Shown: one piece after another, positions 5,740-6,421 of the stretch | How positions within the stretch are numbered: the stretch's first letter is position 1 | Layout: the number at the start of each line of letters is the position of its first letter | NCBI GenBank assembly: GCA_035315685.1 | Contig: DATFXR010000881.1 | Coordinates: 1 to 6,421, forward strand | Source: QHWK01 sp035315685 | GTDB taxonomy: Bacteria > Acidobacteriota > Vicinamibacteria > Vicinamibacterales > CAVVIG01 | Reading direction: 5' to 3' | DNA length: 6,421 bases | Notes under the pieces: generated by a model | Told to the model about the DNA's origin: nothing | What the model saw: only the letters and a program-made list of their open reading frames with translations | Database searches by the model: none | Position numbers and translations under genes: made by a program

Positions 5740-5781
5740 CGTCGATAGGATACCCTCAGACCACGTTCGCAAGGTGATAGG

Positions 5782-5919
5782 AACCGCGGAGACCGCCGAG
5801 TACGCAGAGATCAGAAATTGTCGGGCGTTGGTCGTGCGCGCCGCAGGCGAACGAGCAGGCCATGCGCGAATCGACAGCAGTAAAGAAGAGACTCTGCGTT
5901 CTCCGCGCGCTCCGCGGTT
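5782..5919. repeat. Inverted pair of triple 9-mer repeats between the HIT and acyl-CoA dehydrogenase genes
   Basis: The left arm (5782-5809) starts AACCGCGGAG and ends ACGCAGAG; the right arm (5892-5919) is its reverse complement with 24 of 28 positions matching. Each arm is made of three copies of a 9-base unit, CGC-N-GAG-NN. The spacer is 82 bases with no gene I can support. The right arm ends four bases from the HIT stop codon, so the element occupies most of the 184-base gap and would form a long hairpin in a read-through transcript. From memory, similar CGCGGAG/CGCAGAG strings recur between genes in GC-rich environmental genomes; I cannot confirm that here. No transposase or clear target-site duplication is present. 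Confidence 0.85.
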
Positions 5920-5923
5920 TTCG

Positions 5924-6421
5924 TCACGCCTCGGATTTGGCGAGACGTTCGAAGATCGGCACGAGCTTCGCCCTCGTCGCATCGAGCGCTTCGGGCACGA
6001 CGCGGACGTTGCCGACCACCGTCATGAAGTTGGTGTCGCCGTTCCACCGCGGGACGAGATGCACGTGCAGGTGATCGGCGACGCCGGCGCCGGCCGGCCG
6101 GCCCAGATTGATGCCGACGTTGATTCCCTGCGGCTTGTACGCCTCGTTGAGCGCGATCTCGGAACGCCGTGTGAACTGCATCAGCTCGTCGAGCTCCTCG
6201 CGGTGCATCGACGCCAGACTCGGCACGTGCCGGTTGGGCACGACCATCAGGTGGCCGTTGTTGTACGGGTAGAGATTGAGGATGACGAACGAGAGCCGAC
6301 CGCGTGCGACGATCAGGTCCCCGCGCGCGGGATCGGAGGTGTTACAGAAGATGCAGTCGGTCGGCTCGCCACTTGCGCTGGTCACGTAGGCGAGTCTCCA
6401 TGGGGCCCAGAGTCGCTCCAC
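5924..6421 (-). CDS. HIT-family hydrolase/phosphorylase, Ap4A phosphorylase-like
   Basis: A 165-residue histidine-triad protein. The N-terminus reads (M/V)ERLWAPWRLAYVTS, typical of the family, followed by CIFC (Cys23, Cys26), a probable zinc-binding pair as in bacterial relatives. PYNNGHLMVVPNRHV (residues 52-66) supplies the strand and nucleotide pocket, and the triad HLHVHLVPRW has His117, His119 and His121, His119 being the expected nucleophile. The GDTNFM that follows resembles mycobacterial Ap4A phosphorylase (Rv2613c-type), so cleavage of diadenosine tetraphosphate or a related nucleotide in the cytosol is the best guess. The start is a GTG at the last bases of the window (6419-6421); its ribosome site is outside, so the true start could be a few codons further out, though the family N-terminus fits here. 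It is the first - strand gene seen, with a 184-base repeat-filled gap before the dehydrogenase gene. Confidence 0.9.
   Translation of the reverse strand: MERLWAPWRLAYVTSASGEPTDCIFCNTSDPARGDLIVARGRLSFVILNLYPYNNGHLMVVPNRHVPSLASMHREELDELMQFTRRSEIALNEAYKPQGINVGINLGRPAGAGVADHLHVHLVPRWNGDTNFMTVVGNVRVVPEALDATRAKLVPIFERLAKSEA

Noticed and set aside
1996..5748. Long + strand open frames of 370-443 codons opposite the - strand genes
   Set aside because: They are antisense shadows caused by high GC at third codon positions. Their products are Arg/Ala/Val-rich with no family features, while the opposite strand encodes clear enzymes with ribosome sites. The two frames opposite the glycosylasparaginases resemble each other only because the genes beneath are duplicates.
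5740..5982. N-terminal extension of the acyl-CoA dehydrogenase
   Set aside because: The extra residues are not family-like and run through the 9-mer repeat element and into the 3' end of the HIT gene; the product from ATG 5739 has the normal family length.
1..6421. A new defence, secretion or biosynthetic system
   Set aside because: The genes belong to known enzyme or small-protein families with no shared novel architecture, no toxin-antitoxin pair, no nuclease or helicase, and no array.

Overview
This is a dense, high-GC bacterial window. It holds eight protein genes, short intergenic gaps (all under 200 bases) and several palindromic elements in those gaps. The gene mix suggests Acidobacteriota, perhaps the Vicinamibacteria side: a DUF1572 DinB-like protein, a small Big_2 lipoprotein, Tat-exported glycosylasparaginases, two acyl-CoA dehydrogenases, and palindromic repeats between genes. 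That assignment is inference from gene style and composition; no marker gene is present. I see no rRNA, tRNA, CRISPR array, transposase or phage gene.

Layout. The left part (1-1297) runs on the + strand: the 3' end of a branched-chain-type acyl-CoA dehydrogenase, a DUF1572/DinB-like protein, and a pyridoxamine-5'-phosphate-oxidase-like flavin protein. The gaps are 15 and 28 bases, so this looks like one transcript. A large, almost perfect palindrome (1291-1378) separates it from everything to the right, which is on the - strand. Read in the direction of transcription, from high to low coordinate, the - strand carries an HIT-family hydrolase (5924-6421), an acyl-CoA dehydrogenase (4597-5739), two tandem Tat-signal glycosylasparaginases (3399-4511 and 2194-3309), a YdhR-like small monooxygenase-fold protein (1815-2138) and a one-domain Big_2 lipoprotein (1372-1710). 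A candidate intrinsic terminator after the YdhR-like gene suggests the lipoprotein gene is a separate unit.

Function. The recognisable theme is catabolic. Acyl-CoA dehydrogenases carry out the first oxidation of fatty or branched acyl-CoAs. The exported glycosylasparaginases would release aspartate and an amino sugar from glycoasparagine, probably in the periplasm, as scavenging enzymes. The other genes look like housekeeping or stress genes with no shared pathway. I do not see a coherent new multi-gene system.

Most worth a second look: (1) the complete acyl-CoA dehydrogenase has Gln where its family normally has the catalytic Glu; (2) the palindrome at 1291-1378 has outer arms that contain the stop codons of both converging genes; (3) the two glycosylasparaginases have diverged unevenly, with a nearly fixed catalytic half and a looser N-terminal half; (4) an inverted pair of triple 9-mer repeats lies at 5782-5919; (5) related palindromes lie just upstream of both glycosylasparaginase genes.
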